This document shows, piece after piece, positions 7,936-15,614 of a stretch of DNA of 18,401 nt. The DNA is taken from NCBI GenBank assembly GCA_005779525.1, contig SXIZ01000272.1, positions 1 through 18,401 on the forward strand, read 5' to 3'. The first letter of the stretch is position 1. Every line of letters starts with the position of its first letter. The position numbers and the translations under genes are program-made. This DNA comes from Methylococcaceae bacterium (GTDB lineage Bacteria > Pseudomonadota > Gammaproteobacteria > Methylococcales > Methylomonadaceae). Below the pieces are notes generated by a model. The model made no database searches. It was not told the origin of the DNA and saw only the letters and a list, made by a program, of their open reading frames with translations.

Positions 7936-8481
7936 TTATTTACGGTTAATTAAATTTAAAAATTCTGAGCGGGTACTGATTTCGCGACGAAATGCCCCAG
8001 TCATCACCGAGGTAGTCATCACCGAATTTTGTTTTTCAACCCCGCGCATCATCATACATAAATGCTTGGCTTCTACCACCACCGCCACGCCACGCGCCCC
8101 GGTTGCCGTTTCAATCGCATCGGCAATTTGTTTGGTCAATTTTTCCTGAATTTGTAAACGACGAGCGTACATATCAATCACCCGCGCCACCTTGGACAAC
8201 CCCAATACCTTACCTGCAGGCAAATAGCCAACATGACACTTACCAATAAACGGTAATAAATGATGTTCGCATAAAGAATACAATTCAATATCTTTAACAA
8301 TCACCATATCTTCAGTATCTGCAGAAAAAATGGCACCGTTAAGAACTTCTTCCAAAGTTTTTTCATAGCCATTATTCAAAAACTTGAACGCTTTTGCCGC
8401 GCGCGCAGGCGTATCGAGCAAGCCTTCGCGATTCAGGTCTTCGCCAATGCCCTCAATAATTTTGGAAAAATACTCTTCCAT
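7936..8481 (-). CDS. folE: GTP cyclohydrolase I FolE
   Basis: FolE converts GTP to 7,8-dihydroneopterin triphosphate, the entry to folate and other pterins. The 181-residue protein has LLDTPARAAKAF (21-32), the zinc-binding LCEHHLLPF (Cys71, His74; third ligand Cys142 in HLCMMMRG), GYLPAGKVLGLSKVARV (85-101) and the C-terminal TSVMTGAFR. Because both zinc cysteines are present this is the zinc-dependent type IA enzyme, not the FolE2 type. AGGA lies 11 nt before the ATG. The gene lies 48 nt downstream of dusA and 3 nt upstream of hemH, so the three probably share a transcript. Confidence 0.97.
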   Translation of the reverse strand: MEEYFSKIIEGIGEDLNREGLLDTPARAAKAFKFLNNGYEKTLEEVLNGAIFSADTEDMVIVKDIELYSLCEHHLLPFIGKCHVGYLPAGKVLGLSKVARVIDMYARRLQIQEKLTKQIADAIETATGARGVAVVVEAKHLCMMMRGVEKQNSVMTTSVMTGAFRREISTRSEFLNLINRK

Positions 8482-8529
8482 CGGGTTGTTTTCCTACTCT
8501 TAATAAAACAAAAAGATACACAGTATACA

Positions 8530-9528
8530 TCATAGTTGCATCAAATTTAACGCTTGCACCAATACAGCGCTATCAGCGCCGGGTTTTACCCCATGTTCAC
8601 TTAAATACCGCCGCCAAGCGCGTGCACCGGGTTCCCCATGAAACAAGCCTAAAATATGTCGCGTAATACTATGCAAACGCACACCTAAGGATAATTGTTG
8701 TGCAACATACGGTAACAACTGGTGCACAACGTCATGCCGACTGGGTATCGCATGCGCATCTTGATAAAACAGCGCGTCAACTTGACTCAAACAATAGGGA
8801 TTATGGTACGCCTCGCGCCCTACCATCACACCATCGACATGCGCTAACATGGCGATCCCCTCGGGTAATTGGGTAATTCCACCGTTGATAATAATCTGTA
8901 ATTGTGGAAAATCTTGCTTTAGTTGAAATACCACCTCGTAGCGTAGTGGCGGTAGCTCACGATTTTGTTTCGGTGATAAACCGCTTAACCACGCCTTACG
9001 CGCATGCACAATAAAGGTTTTGCAACCCGCCGCGGCCACTTGACTGATAAAAGCATGCAACTCCGCATAAGAATCTTGCTCGTCGATACCAATCCGACAT
9101 TTTACGCTGACCGGAATACGCACTGCCTGCTGCATTGCCGCAATACACTCTGCCACTAATTGCGGTTGTGCCATTAAGCACGCGCCAAAACGGCCGTTTT
9201 GCACTTTATCGCTGGGACAGCCCACATTTAAGTTAACCTCCGCATAGCCATACTCCTTGGCTAACTTAGCACACACTGCCAGTTCTGCAGGTTGGCTTCC
9301 CCCTAATTGCAAGACAACGGGCGCTTCTTGCAGGTTAAATTCCAAGAAACGTGCGTGATCACCACGAATTAGCGCCCCAGTGGTTACCATTTCGGTATAC
9401 AACACTGCATGCCGAGAAAGTAAACGATGAAAATAGCGGCAATGCTTATCTGTCCAATCAAGCATAGGGGCCACCGAAAATTTCGAAGCCTGAGATATCT
9501 CAGGCTGGCCATGGTTTTTAATAATCAT
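8530..9528 (-). CDS. dusA: tRNA-dihydrouridine(20/20a) synthase DusA
   Basis: DusA reduces uridines 20 and 20a in the tRNA D-loop with FMN and NADPH. The 332-residue protein has the TIM-barrel signature FSVAPMLDWTDKHCR (17-31), YTEMVTTGA (44-52), QLGGSQP (74-80), the catalytic cysteine in NLNVGCPSDKVQNGRFGA (Cys104), KCRIGID (143-149), and the FMN phosphate region IINGGIT and DGVMVGREAYHNP. The C-terminal helical tRNA-binding domain includes ITRHILGLFHGEPGARAWRRYL, typical of DusA over DusB or DusC. It heads the minus-strand gene run and diverges from the DUF2256/photolyase pair. No strong Shine-Dalgarno is visible at the start. Confidence 0.96.
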   Translation of the reverse strand: MIIKNHGQPEISQASKFSVAPMLDWTDKHCRYFHRLLSRHAVLYTEMVTTGALIRGDHARFLEFNLQEAPVVLQLGGSQPAELAVCAKLAKEYGYAEVNLNVGCPSDKVQNGRFGACLMAQPQLVAECIAAMQQAVRIPVSVKCRIGIDEQDSYAELHAFISQVAAAGCKTFIVHARKAWLSGLSPKQNRELPPLRYEVVFQLKQDFPQLQIIINGGITQLPEGIAMLAHVDGVMVGREAYHNPYCLSQVDALFYQDAHAIPSRHDVVHQLLPYVAQQLSLGVRLHSITRHILGLFHGEPGARAWRRYLSEHGVKPGADSAVLVQALNLMQL

Positions 9529-9900
9529 TCTGTTGTTTAAGTACCTAGTTAAGCATACATTTTATGTCAGCTACACCATAAAATGCAGTGCTAATTGCAC
9601 CTCTTGACGCTTAGGGTATTTTTTTAGCTGCGTTGACCTCTTTATCACTGCACTATGACTAGAGTTTAACGCTGGATAAGTCACCCACTGATTATTCCTC
9701 TATGTACCGCATCCGAGTAAAGCAATCTTGCGGAGGGTGCTGCAATCGGCAAGTTTTTGCTGTTATAGTTAAGCCTGCTTAAGGAATGCTGACTGTGCAT
9801 GTAAATAATATTCTGAATGCCTGCCCCCAGAACGCAGATAACGGAACCAATTGCAATCCTGCATGTCCAGTTTAAGCACCTAAACAGCTTGGAAATATCG
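9529..9900. promoter_or_regulatory. Divergent intergenic region dusA / DUF2256-photolyase, with 9-bp inverted repeat
   Basis: This 372-bp gap contains no convincing gene. It holds a perfect 9-bp inverted repeat, CATTTTATG (9558-9566) and CATAAAATG (9577-9585), 30-57 nt upstream of dusA. On the minus strand the sequence between and including the arms contains a TAAAAT that could act as a -10. A plus-strand TATAGT (9764-9769) could serve the photolyase pair, but no good -35 accompanies it. The rest shows nothing I can name. Confidence 0.35.
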
Positions 9901-10083
9901 ATGCATCAAAAACCGTTGTTGCCCTCCAAATATTGCTGCGTTTGTGGCCGCACATTCACTTGGCGTAAAAAATGGGCGAAAGACTGGGAAGCGGTGAAAT
10001 ATTGCTCCGAACGTTGTCGCCGCCAACGTTCAACACCTCAAATACACCTATCAAATGACAACTCTACGCCTAATTCTGGGTGA
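9901..10083 (+). CDS. DUF2256 zinc-ribbon-like small protein
   Basis: The 60-residue product matches the DUF2256 family: a basic, Trp-rich core FTWRKKWAKDWEAVKYCSERCRRQR (19-43) with four probable zinc cysteines, Cys12 and Cys15 (CCVC) plus Cys35 and Cys39 (CSERC). DUF2256 proteins are often encoded beside or fused to photolyase/cryptochrome-related proteins; their function is not established. The ATG at 9901 follows TTGGAAATATCG, giving a GGA at proper spacing and starting just before the domain; an in-frame ATG at 9817 would add 28 unrelated residues. The last 29 bp overlap the photolyase gene, so the two are probably translated together. Confidence 0.85.
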   Translation: MHQKPLLPSKYCCVCGRTFTWRKKWAKDWEAVKYCSERCRRQRSTPQIHLSNDNSTPNSG

Positions 10084-11584
10084 TCAGCTTAATTTGCAAC
10101 ACCGCTGGTTTGCCTCCCCCAACAACAGCGTAATCTATACCCTGATGGAAATCCGTCAGGAAACCGATTATGTCTTACATCATGCCCAAAAAATCATCGC
10201 GATTTTCGCAGCGATGCGCGAATTTGCACGCCAGCTTGTAGCACAAGGGCATCAAGTACATTACCTTAATATCGACGAGCCGACGAATTTACAGGCGCTA
10301 ACGGCTAATTTAGATAGTTTGATCCATCATTACCACGCTGATCGTTTCGAATATCAAGAACCTGATGAGTGGCACCTAGATCAACAGTTAACGAATTACT
10401 GCCGCGATCTCACTATCCCGAGTGCCGCATGCACTAGCGAACATTTTTTTTGCGAACGAAGACAGGCTCAACAGGTATTTGGCGACCGTCCGCATTGGCG
10501 GATGGAAACCTTTTATCGCCAAATGCGGGTAAAACATCGGATTTTACTCACCGACCAGCAACGTCCGGTGGGTGGTCAGTGGAATTATGATCAGGAAAAT
10601 CGCAAAGCTTGGTCAGGAGAGCCACCCGTGCCTAGTTACCAGCAACGAGCACATAATCATGCAATGCTTTGGCAAATTATCATCAATGCCAAGGTGCAGA
10701 GTTTTGGCGAAGCTGATGCCAGCAACGTCCGTTGGCCGTTGAATCGCAGTGAAGCATTGCTACAACTGGACGCTTTTATCGCCGAGAGTTTGCCGTATTT
10801 TGGGGATTTTCAAGATGCCATGAGTCGGCGCAGTTGGCGGCTATTTCATTCGCTACTCTCTTTCGCGCTCAATACCAAAATGCTCAATCCACGTGAAGTG
10901 GTCGCACGTGCCGAACTGGCATGGCAACGTGGCGATGCACCGTTAGCGGCGACAGAAGGCTTTATTCGTCAGATACTGGGCTGGCGGGAATACGTGCGTG
11001 GAGTTTACTGGGCCAAGATGCCAGAGTACGCCCTGCAAAATCAGTTCGCCCTCACTCGGGAACTGCCCGCTTGGTTCTGGACCGGACAGACACGCATGAA
11101 CTGTCTAGCTGCCGCGATTACCCAATCATTACAATACGCTTACGCCCATCATATCCAGCGACTAATGATCATCGGCAACTTTGCCCTGCTAGCTGGGCTC
11201 GCTCCCGACGCGGTACATCGTTGGTATCTTGGTGTATACATTGATGCCTTCGAATGGGTAGAGCTACCTAATACCTTGGGTATGAGTCAATATGCCGATG
11301 GCGGAATCTTGGCCAGCAAGCCCTATGTTTCCAGTGCGGCTTATATTGATCGCATGAGCGATTACTGTTCTGGATGCCACTATGCTAAAAAAGTACGCAT
11401 CGGTGATCGCGCTTGCCCATTCAATGCCCTGTATTGGCAATTCTTTGTGCGCCACCGTGAAAAATTGCAAGTTAATCCGCGCCTGAGTTTGGTGTATCGT
11501 AACCTTAAGCGCATCGTACCAAGCGAACTTGATGCTATAGCTCAGCAGGCTGAATTTGTACTAAAGAATATAGAAACTTTGTAA
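10055..11584 (+). CDS. phrB: Iron-sulfur bacterial (6-4) photolyase / cryptochrome (FeS-BCP, PhrB-like)
   Basis: The 509-residue protein belongs to the photolyase-related family that carries FAD and a [4Fe-4S] cluster and repairs (6-4) pyrimidine photoproducts with blue light. It begins with the Rossmann-like antenna domain (MTTLRLILGDQLNL; to about 125), then the helical FAD domain (about 220-509). The four cluster cysteines fall at Cys350 (RMNC), Cys438 and Cys441 (YCSGC) and Cys454 (ACPF), the positions I recall for Agrobacterium PhrB. A His365-His366 pair (AYAHHIQRLM) also matches the active-site region of that class. The usual second chromophore is a lumazine. It follows DUF2256 with a 29-bp overlap and no clear ribosome-binding site of its own. 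A signalling cryptochrome role cannot be excluded. Confidence 0.9.
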   Translation: MTTLRLILGDQLNLQHRWFASPNNSVIYTLMEIRQETDYVLHHAQKIIAIFAAMREFARQLVAQGHQVHYLNIDEPTNLQALTANLDSLIHHYHADRFEYQEPDEWHLDQQLTNYCRDLTIPSAACTSEHFFCERRQAQQVFGDRPHWRMETFYRQMRVKHRILLTDQQRPVGGQWNYDQENRKAWSGEPPVPSYQQRAHNHAMLWQIIINAKVQSFGEADASNVRWPLNRSEALLQLDAFIAESLPYFGDFQDAMSRRSWRLFHSLLSFALNTKMLNPREVVARAELAWQRGDAPLAATEGFIRQILGWREYVRGVYWAKMPEYALQNQFALTRELPAWFWTGQTRMNCLAAAITQSLQYAYAHHIQRLMIIGNFALLAGLAPDAVHRWYLGVYIDAFEWVELPNTLGMSQYADGGILASKPYVSSAAYIDRMSDYCSGCHYAKKVRIGDRACPFNALYWQFFVRHREKLQVNPRLSLVYRNLKRIVPSELDAIAQQAEFVLKNIETL

Positions 11585-11648
11585 AATGCTAAATCAGTCA
11601 GCAGCAATTCTTGCTAATCCTAAAACTGCACGATTAAGTTTATAACTG

Positions 11649-11665
11649 ACGTTACGCATTAACGT
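11649..11665. terminator. Hairpin downstream of photolyase gene
   Basis: ACGTTA (11649-11654) and TAACGT (11660-11665) form a perfect 6-bp stem with a 5-nt loop, followed on the plus strand by GCTTTTAT. It lies 65 nt after the photolyase stop and could end that transcript, though the stem is AT-rich. Confidence 0.35.
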
Positions 11666-11719
11666 GCTTTTATCCCGTTTACCAAATCGAGCAGCGCAGT
11701 ATTGATTGGGAATCGCCCG

Positions 11720-11769
11720 AAGGGGTGCAGCAGGAAGCCACACAGTGGCAAAGGAGCTGGACACCCCTT
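11720..11769. terminator. Long nested hairpin between photolyase and purC
   Basis: The outer stem AAGGGGTG (11720-11727) pairs perfectly with CACCCCTT (11762-11769). Inside it CAGC (11728-11731) can pair with GCTG (11756-11759), and an apical CCAC-ACA-GTGG hairpin spans 11738-11748. It lies just past the 3' end of purC, so it may terminate transcripts from either side. T-rich sequence follows the outer stem on the plus strand. Confidence 0.4.
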
Positions 11770-11824
11770 TTGCCTCTCAATAACGACAAAACCCAGCCTC
11801 AACTTTGAACACTCGTACTATTTA

Positions 11825-12715
11825 CTATTGCGTCAAAATCGCTTCTGCTTCCCGGTATTTTTTACCACAATATTCCGCAACTTCGCTGGGTAATTTTGGG
11901 CCGGGAGCGGTTTTGTTCCAGTCCAAGGTTTCCAGATAATCACGCACATACTGCTTGTCAAAGCTGGGAGGACTGATGCCGACTTGATATTGATCTGCAG
12001 GCCAGAATCTGGAGGAATCAGGGGTTAACGCTTCATCAATCAGATACAAACTGCCATTGTTATCCAAACCAAATTCGAATTTAGTATCGGCAATAATAAT
12101 ACCTCTTGCTTTGGCGTAGGCCGCAGCCTCGGTATAGAGACGAATACTGACGCTACGTACTTGTTCAGCTAAATCCTGCCCTAATAATTCCGCTGCACGT
12201 TCAAAGGCGATATTTTCATCATGCGCGGCAACTTCTGCTTTAGTGGACGGCGTAAAAATCGGCTCCGGTAATTGCTGCGCTTGTTGTAACCCCGCTGGCA
12301 GCGGAATGCCACACACGGTGCCCGTTTTTTGATAATCCTTCCACCCAGAACCAATTAAATATCCGCGTACAATGGCTTCTATGGGTAAGGGCTGGAGCTT
12401 TTTTACGATAATCGCGCGCCCTTCAATTTGTTCGCATTCGGCAGCATCGGGCAGAATTTCTGTTAATGGCGTGTCCAACAAATGGTTGGGAATAATATGT
12501 TGCATTTTGTGAAACCAAAAATTGGACACGCGAGTCAACACGCGGCCTTTACCCGGAATGGGGTCCGGCAAAACAACATCAAACGCCGACAAGCGATCCG
12601 TGGTGACAATTAACATGCGTTCCGCGTCAATATCGTAAATATCACGTACTTTACCGCGAGCACGTAAGGGCAGATGATTTAAAGTTGTTTGGTAGAGCAC
12701 GGCCGGGGCAGTCAT
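11825..12715 (-). CDS. purC: Phosphoribosylaminoimidazole-succinocarboxamide synthase PurC
   Basis: PurC joins aspartate to CAIR with ATP to give SAICAR in purine synthesis. The 296-residue protein is the longer type, closer in size to yeast Ade1 than to the roughly 237-residue E. coli enzyme. Signatures include RGKVRDIYDID (20-30), TDRLSAFDVVLPDPIPGKG (39-57), VKKLQPLPIEAIVRGYL (104-120), DTKFEFG (210-216) and LIDEALTPDSSRFW (225-238). A good GAGG Shine-Dalgarno lies 4 nt before the ATG. The gene stands alone, divergent from the secreted-protein gene. It is not near purT, so the two purine genes are probably separate units. Confidence 0.95.
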   Translation of the reverse strand: MTAPAVLYQTTLNHLPLRARGKVRDIYDIDAERMLIVTTDRLSAFDVVLPDPIPGKGRVLTRVSNFWFHKMQHIIPNHLLDTPLTEILPDAAECEQIEGRAIIVKKLQPLPIEAIVRGYLIGSGWKDYQKTGTVCGIPLPAGLQQAQQLPEPIFTPSTKAEVAAHDENIAFERAAELLGQDLAEQVRSVSIRLYTEAAAYAKARGIIIADTKFEFGLDNNGSLYLIDEALTPDSSRFWPADQYQVGISPPSFDKQYVRDYLETLDWNKTAPGPKLPSEVAEYCGKKYREAEAILTQ

Positions 12716-12975
12716 GAGTCCTCACTGGATTAATATATCTAGAGTCTGCATTTTAGCATTGAATTTTGTTTGCGTTACGTCTCTGGATATCGGCGTGCAT
12801 ATTTTCGCTGCATCGCTTTAGTACACTTACTGGTGTCAGCGCCTTGAAGCTAGACTAAGCAATCTCATATGAGTTCTAATAAATCTAGTAAAAATAATAG
12901 GTGTCTCAATCTTCAAAAAAGCGCAAAATAGCCTCGACAGTGACCCGCTGTCTTACTTATTTTGGAGGCATACTC
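12716..12975. promoter_or_regulatory. Divergent intergenic region purC / secreted protein
   Basis: This 260-bp gap separates purC from the secreted-protein gene. On the plus strand a weak TTGAAG (12844-12849) is followed 18 nt later by TATGAG, a poor but possible promoter for the secreted protein. A 10-bp palindrome, CTCATATGAG, lies at 12864-12873 over the same hexamer. An in-frame GTG at 12901 would extend the secreted protein, but the strong GGAGG at 12964-12968 favours the ATG at 12976. Confidence 0.3.
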
Positions 12976-14022
12976 ATGAAATTTAGCTTTTTTTATTCTT
13001 TAGCCACATTGGGAATTGGCCTGACTTGTATTAACACAGTCAGTGCTGCACCGCGGGTTTTTTCCGGCACGGGAGCCGCAGCAACTACGGAGTTTAATAA
13101 TTTTAAAGCCGCTATAAAAACTGCAACTAATGTGGATGGCTCTGCGATTAATTGGGATGGCGTAAAATTAGATGGGACCGATGCCAGTACCAAAACCCGA
13201 ATTATTCAAGCTGGCAAAACGGTTGAAATCCCAGTAGACCGTTTCAAAAATCGTGGCGTTATTTTTGCTGATCCCTACTCAGTCAGCAGCGATGGTTTTG
13301 CAACCGCCAACCCGCTCACTAAACAGCAATTTCCAGCATTTTCGCAAAGCAATACTTTTGCGATGTTTGATAGTAAAAACGGGCAGTTTAAAGATTTAAA
13401 AATCGAACAAAATTTCGTATTAGTCAATACCGATACCCCGGCCGCTACGCGTGGATTTGGTGCCATATTTATCGATGTGGAACAAGTTGGCAGTAGTACT
13501 ATTGAGTATTTTGGACGTGATGCGAGCAATAAAAAAATCAGCTTAGGTAAATATTATGTGAAAGCAGGTACTCAGTCCGGCGAAACCCAGTTTTTAGGTG
13601 TATTGTTTGACGAGCCGGTGGTCACCGATGTTGAAGTTACTCCAGGTGTCAGAGCTTTGTTTAGCTTTGATGGCAAAAATATCGCTGCATTTGGCGCGGA
13701 AGATTTAGCTAAAGGTATTGATCTAGCGGTGACCGATGATTTTTTCTTTGCCGTGCCAGAAGCGATAAAAACTAGCACTGTTAAAACGTCTGATGCAGAT
13801 TGTTTGTTCAACTGGGCTGAAGACAACTATGCCAGCTTTTTTTACCCCGCCAAAAGTGTTACCCAAACCTATCCGCCTTATAACTACCGTTATTACAAAA
13901 CTACCAATAGTTACTTAGGCGTGTCTTACAGCGATAATCATGTTTATTATCTAGATCGCACAGGCTATCTCTCCGATGCTGGCGATTTAAATACCTGGTT
14001 AGCGACCGCTAAATGTAAATAA
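12976..14022 (+). CDS. Secreted beta-rich protein with Cys-bracketed C-terminal domain, unknown function
   Basis: The 348-residue product has a signal peptide (1-24, cut after VSA before APRVF). Residues about 30-262 form a predicted beta-rich domain. Its GFGAIFIDVE (160-169), STIEYFG, TQFLGVLFDEPVVTDVEVTPG (204-224) and TDDFFFAVPEA (253-263) closely resemble a domain common in PEP-CTERM exported proteins (GFGAVFTDVD...FLGVSF...VDDF pattern). No PEP-CTERM or sortase signal is present. A separate module (274-348), CLFNWAEDNYASFFYP to YYLDRTGYLSDAGDLNTWLATAKC, is bracketed by Cys276 and Cys347, the only cysteines of the mature protein, and probably closes with a disulfide. Similar tails occur on unrelated secreted proteobacterial proteins. 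A strong GGAGG Shine-Dalgarno 7 nt upstream fixes the start. The role is unknown, perhaps at the surface. Confidence 0.85.
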   Translation: MKFSFFYSLATLGIGLTCINTVSAAPRVFSGTGAAATTEFNNFKAAIKTATNVDGSAINWDGVKLDGTDASTKTRIIQAGKTVEIPVDRFKNRGVIFADPYSVSSDGFATANPLTKQQFPAFSQSNTFAMFDSKNGQFKDLKIEQNFVLVNTDTPAATRGFGAIFIDVEQVGSSTIEYFGRDASNKKISLGKYYVKAGTQSGETQFLGVLFDEPVVTDVEVTPGVRALFSFDGKNIAAFGAEDLAKGIDLAVTDDFFFAVPEAIKTSTVKTSDADCLFNWAEDNYASFFYPAKSVTQTYPPYNYRYYKTTNSYLGVSYSDNHVYYLDRTGYLSDAGDLNTWLATAKCK

Positions 14023-14089
14023 CGTTGTTGCGCTAGTCCTATCAAAACAGTGTGTAGGCACTTTGTTAAATCATTATCGGTGGCTACAT

Positions 14090-14124
14090 GGAGGTAAGGT
14101 ATGCGTTAGGCGCACCCTACCTCC
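14090..14124. repeat. Imperfect palindromic repeat (REP/MITE-like)
   Basis: GGAGGTA (14090-14096) pairs with TACCTCC (14118-14124). After an A/C mismatch, GG (14098-14099) pairs with CC (14115-14116). A TA bulge follows, then TGCG (14102-14105) pairs with CGCA (14111-14114) around a TTAGG loop. The core GCGTTAGGCGCACCCTAC resembles short palindromes scattered in many bacterial genomes. It lies 67 nt after the secreted-protein gene and may also act as its terminator, though no T-run follows. Confidence 0.55.
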
Positions 14125-14217
14125 AAGTAACTATTGATACCTGGGTTCAAAAAAATCTGCTTATTCCTAAAAGTTTGGGGTAAGCTATCAACACTAAGCC
14201 TTCCGGCGCGCAACGCT

Positions 14218-14236
14218 GGGCGTGGCCCTTATTTTT
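14218..14236 (+). promoter_or_regulatory. Small GC hairpin with T-rich tail before ntrX
   Basis: GGGC (14218-14221) pairs with GCCC (14225-14228) around GTG, followed at once by TTATTTTT. It resembles a minimal intrinsic terminator placed 15 nt before the ntrX start, where it could attenuate transcription or trap read-through. The 4-bp stem is short, so confidence is low. Confidence 0.25.
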
Positions 14237-14250
14237 GTGTGAAGCCAGTG

Positions 14251-15612
14251 ATGAAAACCCAAACTCCTTATATTTTAGTGGTAGACGATGAGCCGGATAT
14301 TCGGCAGCTTGTATGCGAGATCTTGCAGGATGAAGGCTATGATGTGATGGCAGCTGAAAATGCCAGCGTAGCTAATCAGCAAAAATCCGAACGCAAACCC
14401 GATTTGATTTTGCTGGATATTTGGATGCCGGACACCGATGGTATCACCCTGTTGAAATCCTGGGTGGCTGAAGATCAAGCACTCTGCCCGGTGGTGATGA
14501 TGTCTGGTCATGGCTCGGTTGAAACCGCAGTGGAAGCCACGCGCCTGGGGGCTTACGACTTTCTTGAAAAACCACTGTCCCTGGCAAAATTACTCTTGGT
14601 CGTTGAACGCGCGTTAGAGGCGGGGCAACTCAAACATGAAAATGCGGGCTTACGTTTACAGTTGGGAACAGGCATCGAACCCATCGGTAAAAGTATGGCG
14701 GTCGAACGTATGAAAGAACAATTACGTCGCCTAGCTCAGCATGATACACGCCTGCTTCTCGTCGGCGAAGCGGGCTCAGGTAAGGAGTTGTATGCTCGTT
14801 ATTTGCATAACCAAAGCACCTATCGTCACGGCGCATTTGTCGATGTGGCCGTCGGCAGTATTGCCCCTGAAAATTCGGCAGTAGAATTTTTCGGCAAAGA
14901 GGTCGGAGGCAAAATTTATCAAGGGCTATTAGAACAAGCGCATGGCGGAACCTTGTTTTTAGGTGAAGTGGCGGGCATGGATCTGGAAACCCAAAAACGC
15001 TTGCTGAGCGCGTTAGAGTCCAGCTCCTTTCTGCGTGTCGGCGGCAGTGAAGCAGTCAGGGTGGATGTGCGCGTTATTGCTTCAACGCGAATAAAACTGG
15101 ATGAAGAAGTCAAATATGGGCGTTTCCGCCAAGATTTATTTTATTTGCTCAATGAAGTCGAATTAGACGTTTTGCCCTTACGCGAACACAGTGAAGATAT
15201 TCCTGCCCTGCTGAGTTTTTATGTAGATTTTTTTGTCAATCAAGAGAAACTGCCCTTTCGACGCTTTTCTATGGCGGCCCAAAATTATCTGCGCAATTAT
15301 CAATGGCCAGGCAATGTAAGGGAATTAAAAAACTTGGTGCAACGTTTAATGATTTTAGGCGTAGGGAATGACATTGAGCTCGATGAAGTAAAAGCTGCAT
15401 TAGGCTCGAATACCGAACCTGTCATCAGCTTCTCGGTGTTACCTGAATTTTTCAATAAACCGCTGAAAGAGGCGCGCGAACATTTTGAGAAAGCCTATCT
15501 CGAATATCATTTTGAAAAAGCTGGCGGCAGTGTTGCTAAACTTGCGGATGCTATCGGCATGGAGCGCACGCATTTGTATCGTAAACTCCACTCACTCAAT
15601 ATCAAACTCTAA
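14251..15612 (+). CDS. ntrX: NtrX-like response regulator with degenerate sigma-54 AAA+ domain
   Basis: The 453-residue protein has a receiver domain (6-122; acidic pocket Asp12-Asp13, phospho-acceptor Asp56, Lys107), an AAA+ domain (about 145-375) and a Fis-type helix-turn-helix (about 410-453, ending ADAIGMERTHLYRKLHSLNIKL), the NtrX layout. Walker A is present as GEAGSGKE (172-179) and the arginine-finger region as GRFRQDLFYLLN (290-301). Where activators carry the GAFTGA loop it reads FFGKEVGGKIYQGLLEQ, so the sigma-54 contact is missing. Walker B reads TLFLGEV, with Gly238 replacing the catalytic-metal Asp. It probably cannot drive sigma-54 transcription and may work as a DNA-binding repressor or with sigma-70. 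NtrY is not adjacent. The ATG at 14251 begins at the receiver domain; an in-frame ATG at 14134 adds 39 unrelated residues. dnaQ starts 2 nt after the stop. Confidence 0.88.
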   Translation: MKTQTPYILVVDDEPDIRQLVCEILQDEGYDVMAAENASVANQQKSERKPDLILLDIWMPDTDGITLLKSWVAEDQALCPVVMMSGHGSVETAVEATRLGAYDFLEKPLSLAKLLLVVERALEAGQLKHENAGLRLQLGTGIEPIGKSMAVERMKEQLRRLAQHDTRLLLVGEAGSGKELYARYLHNQSTYRHGAFVDVAVGSIAPENSAVEFFGKEVGGKIYQGLLEQAHGGTLFLGEVAGMDLETQKRLLSALESSSFLRVGGSEAVRVDVRVIASTRIKLDEEVKYGRFRQDLFYLLNEVELDVLPLREHSEDIPALLSFYVDFFVNQEKLPFRRFSMAAQNYLRNYQWPGNVRELKNLVQRLMILGVGNDIELDEVKAALGSNTEPVISFSVLPEFFNKPLKEAREHFEKAYLEYHFEKAGGSVAKLADAIGMERTHLYRKLHSLNIKL

Positions 15613-15614
15613 CC

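Larger units (their letters stand above)
11594..11776 (-). pseudogene. Possible decayed reading frame (transposase-like tail)
   Basis: The minus strand is open for 60 codons between TGA codons at 11777-11779 and 11594-11596, but the only ATG is late (11659). The predicted tail, with YCAARFGKRDKSTLMRNV and KLNRAVLGLARIAAD, is basic and looks protein-like, reminiscent of the C-terminus of some transposases. I could not assign a family. It lies in the gap between the photolyase and purC ends. It may be the last trace of an insertion sequence, or chance. Confidence 0.25.

Noticed and set aside
11702..11893. Plus-strand 63-codon frame between photolyase and purC
   Set aside because: It lacks a ribosome-binding site, runs antisense into the 3' end of purC, and has no recognisable domain.
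12901..12975. GTG-initiated extension of the secreted protein
   Set aside because: The GGAGG site and the signal peptide both point to the ATG at 12976.
14225..14240. Sigma-54 promoter upstream of ntrX
   Set aside because: TGGCCC is followed by a T-rich run without the GC element at proper spacing.
14134..14250. Upstream extension of ntrX by 39 residues
   Set aside because: The extension is unrelated to the receiver domain and contains the hairpin and T-rich stretch; NtrX proteins start close to the ILVVDDE strand.
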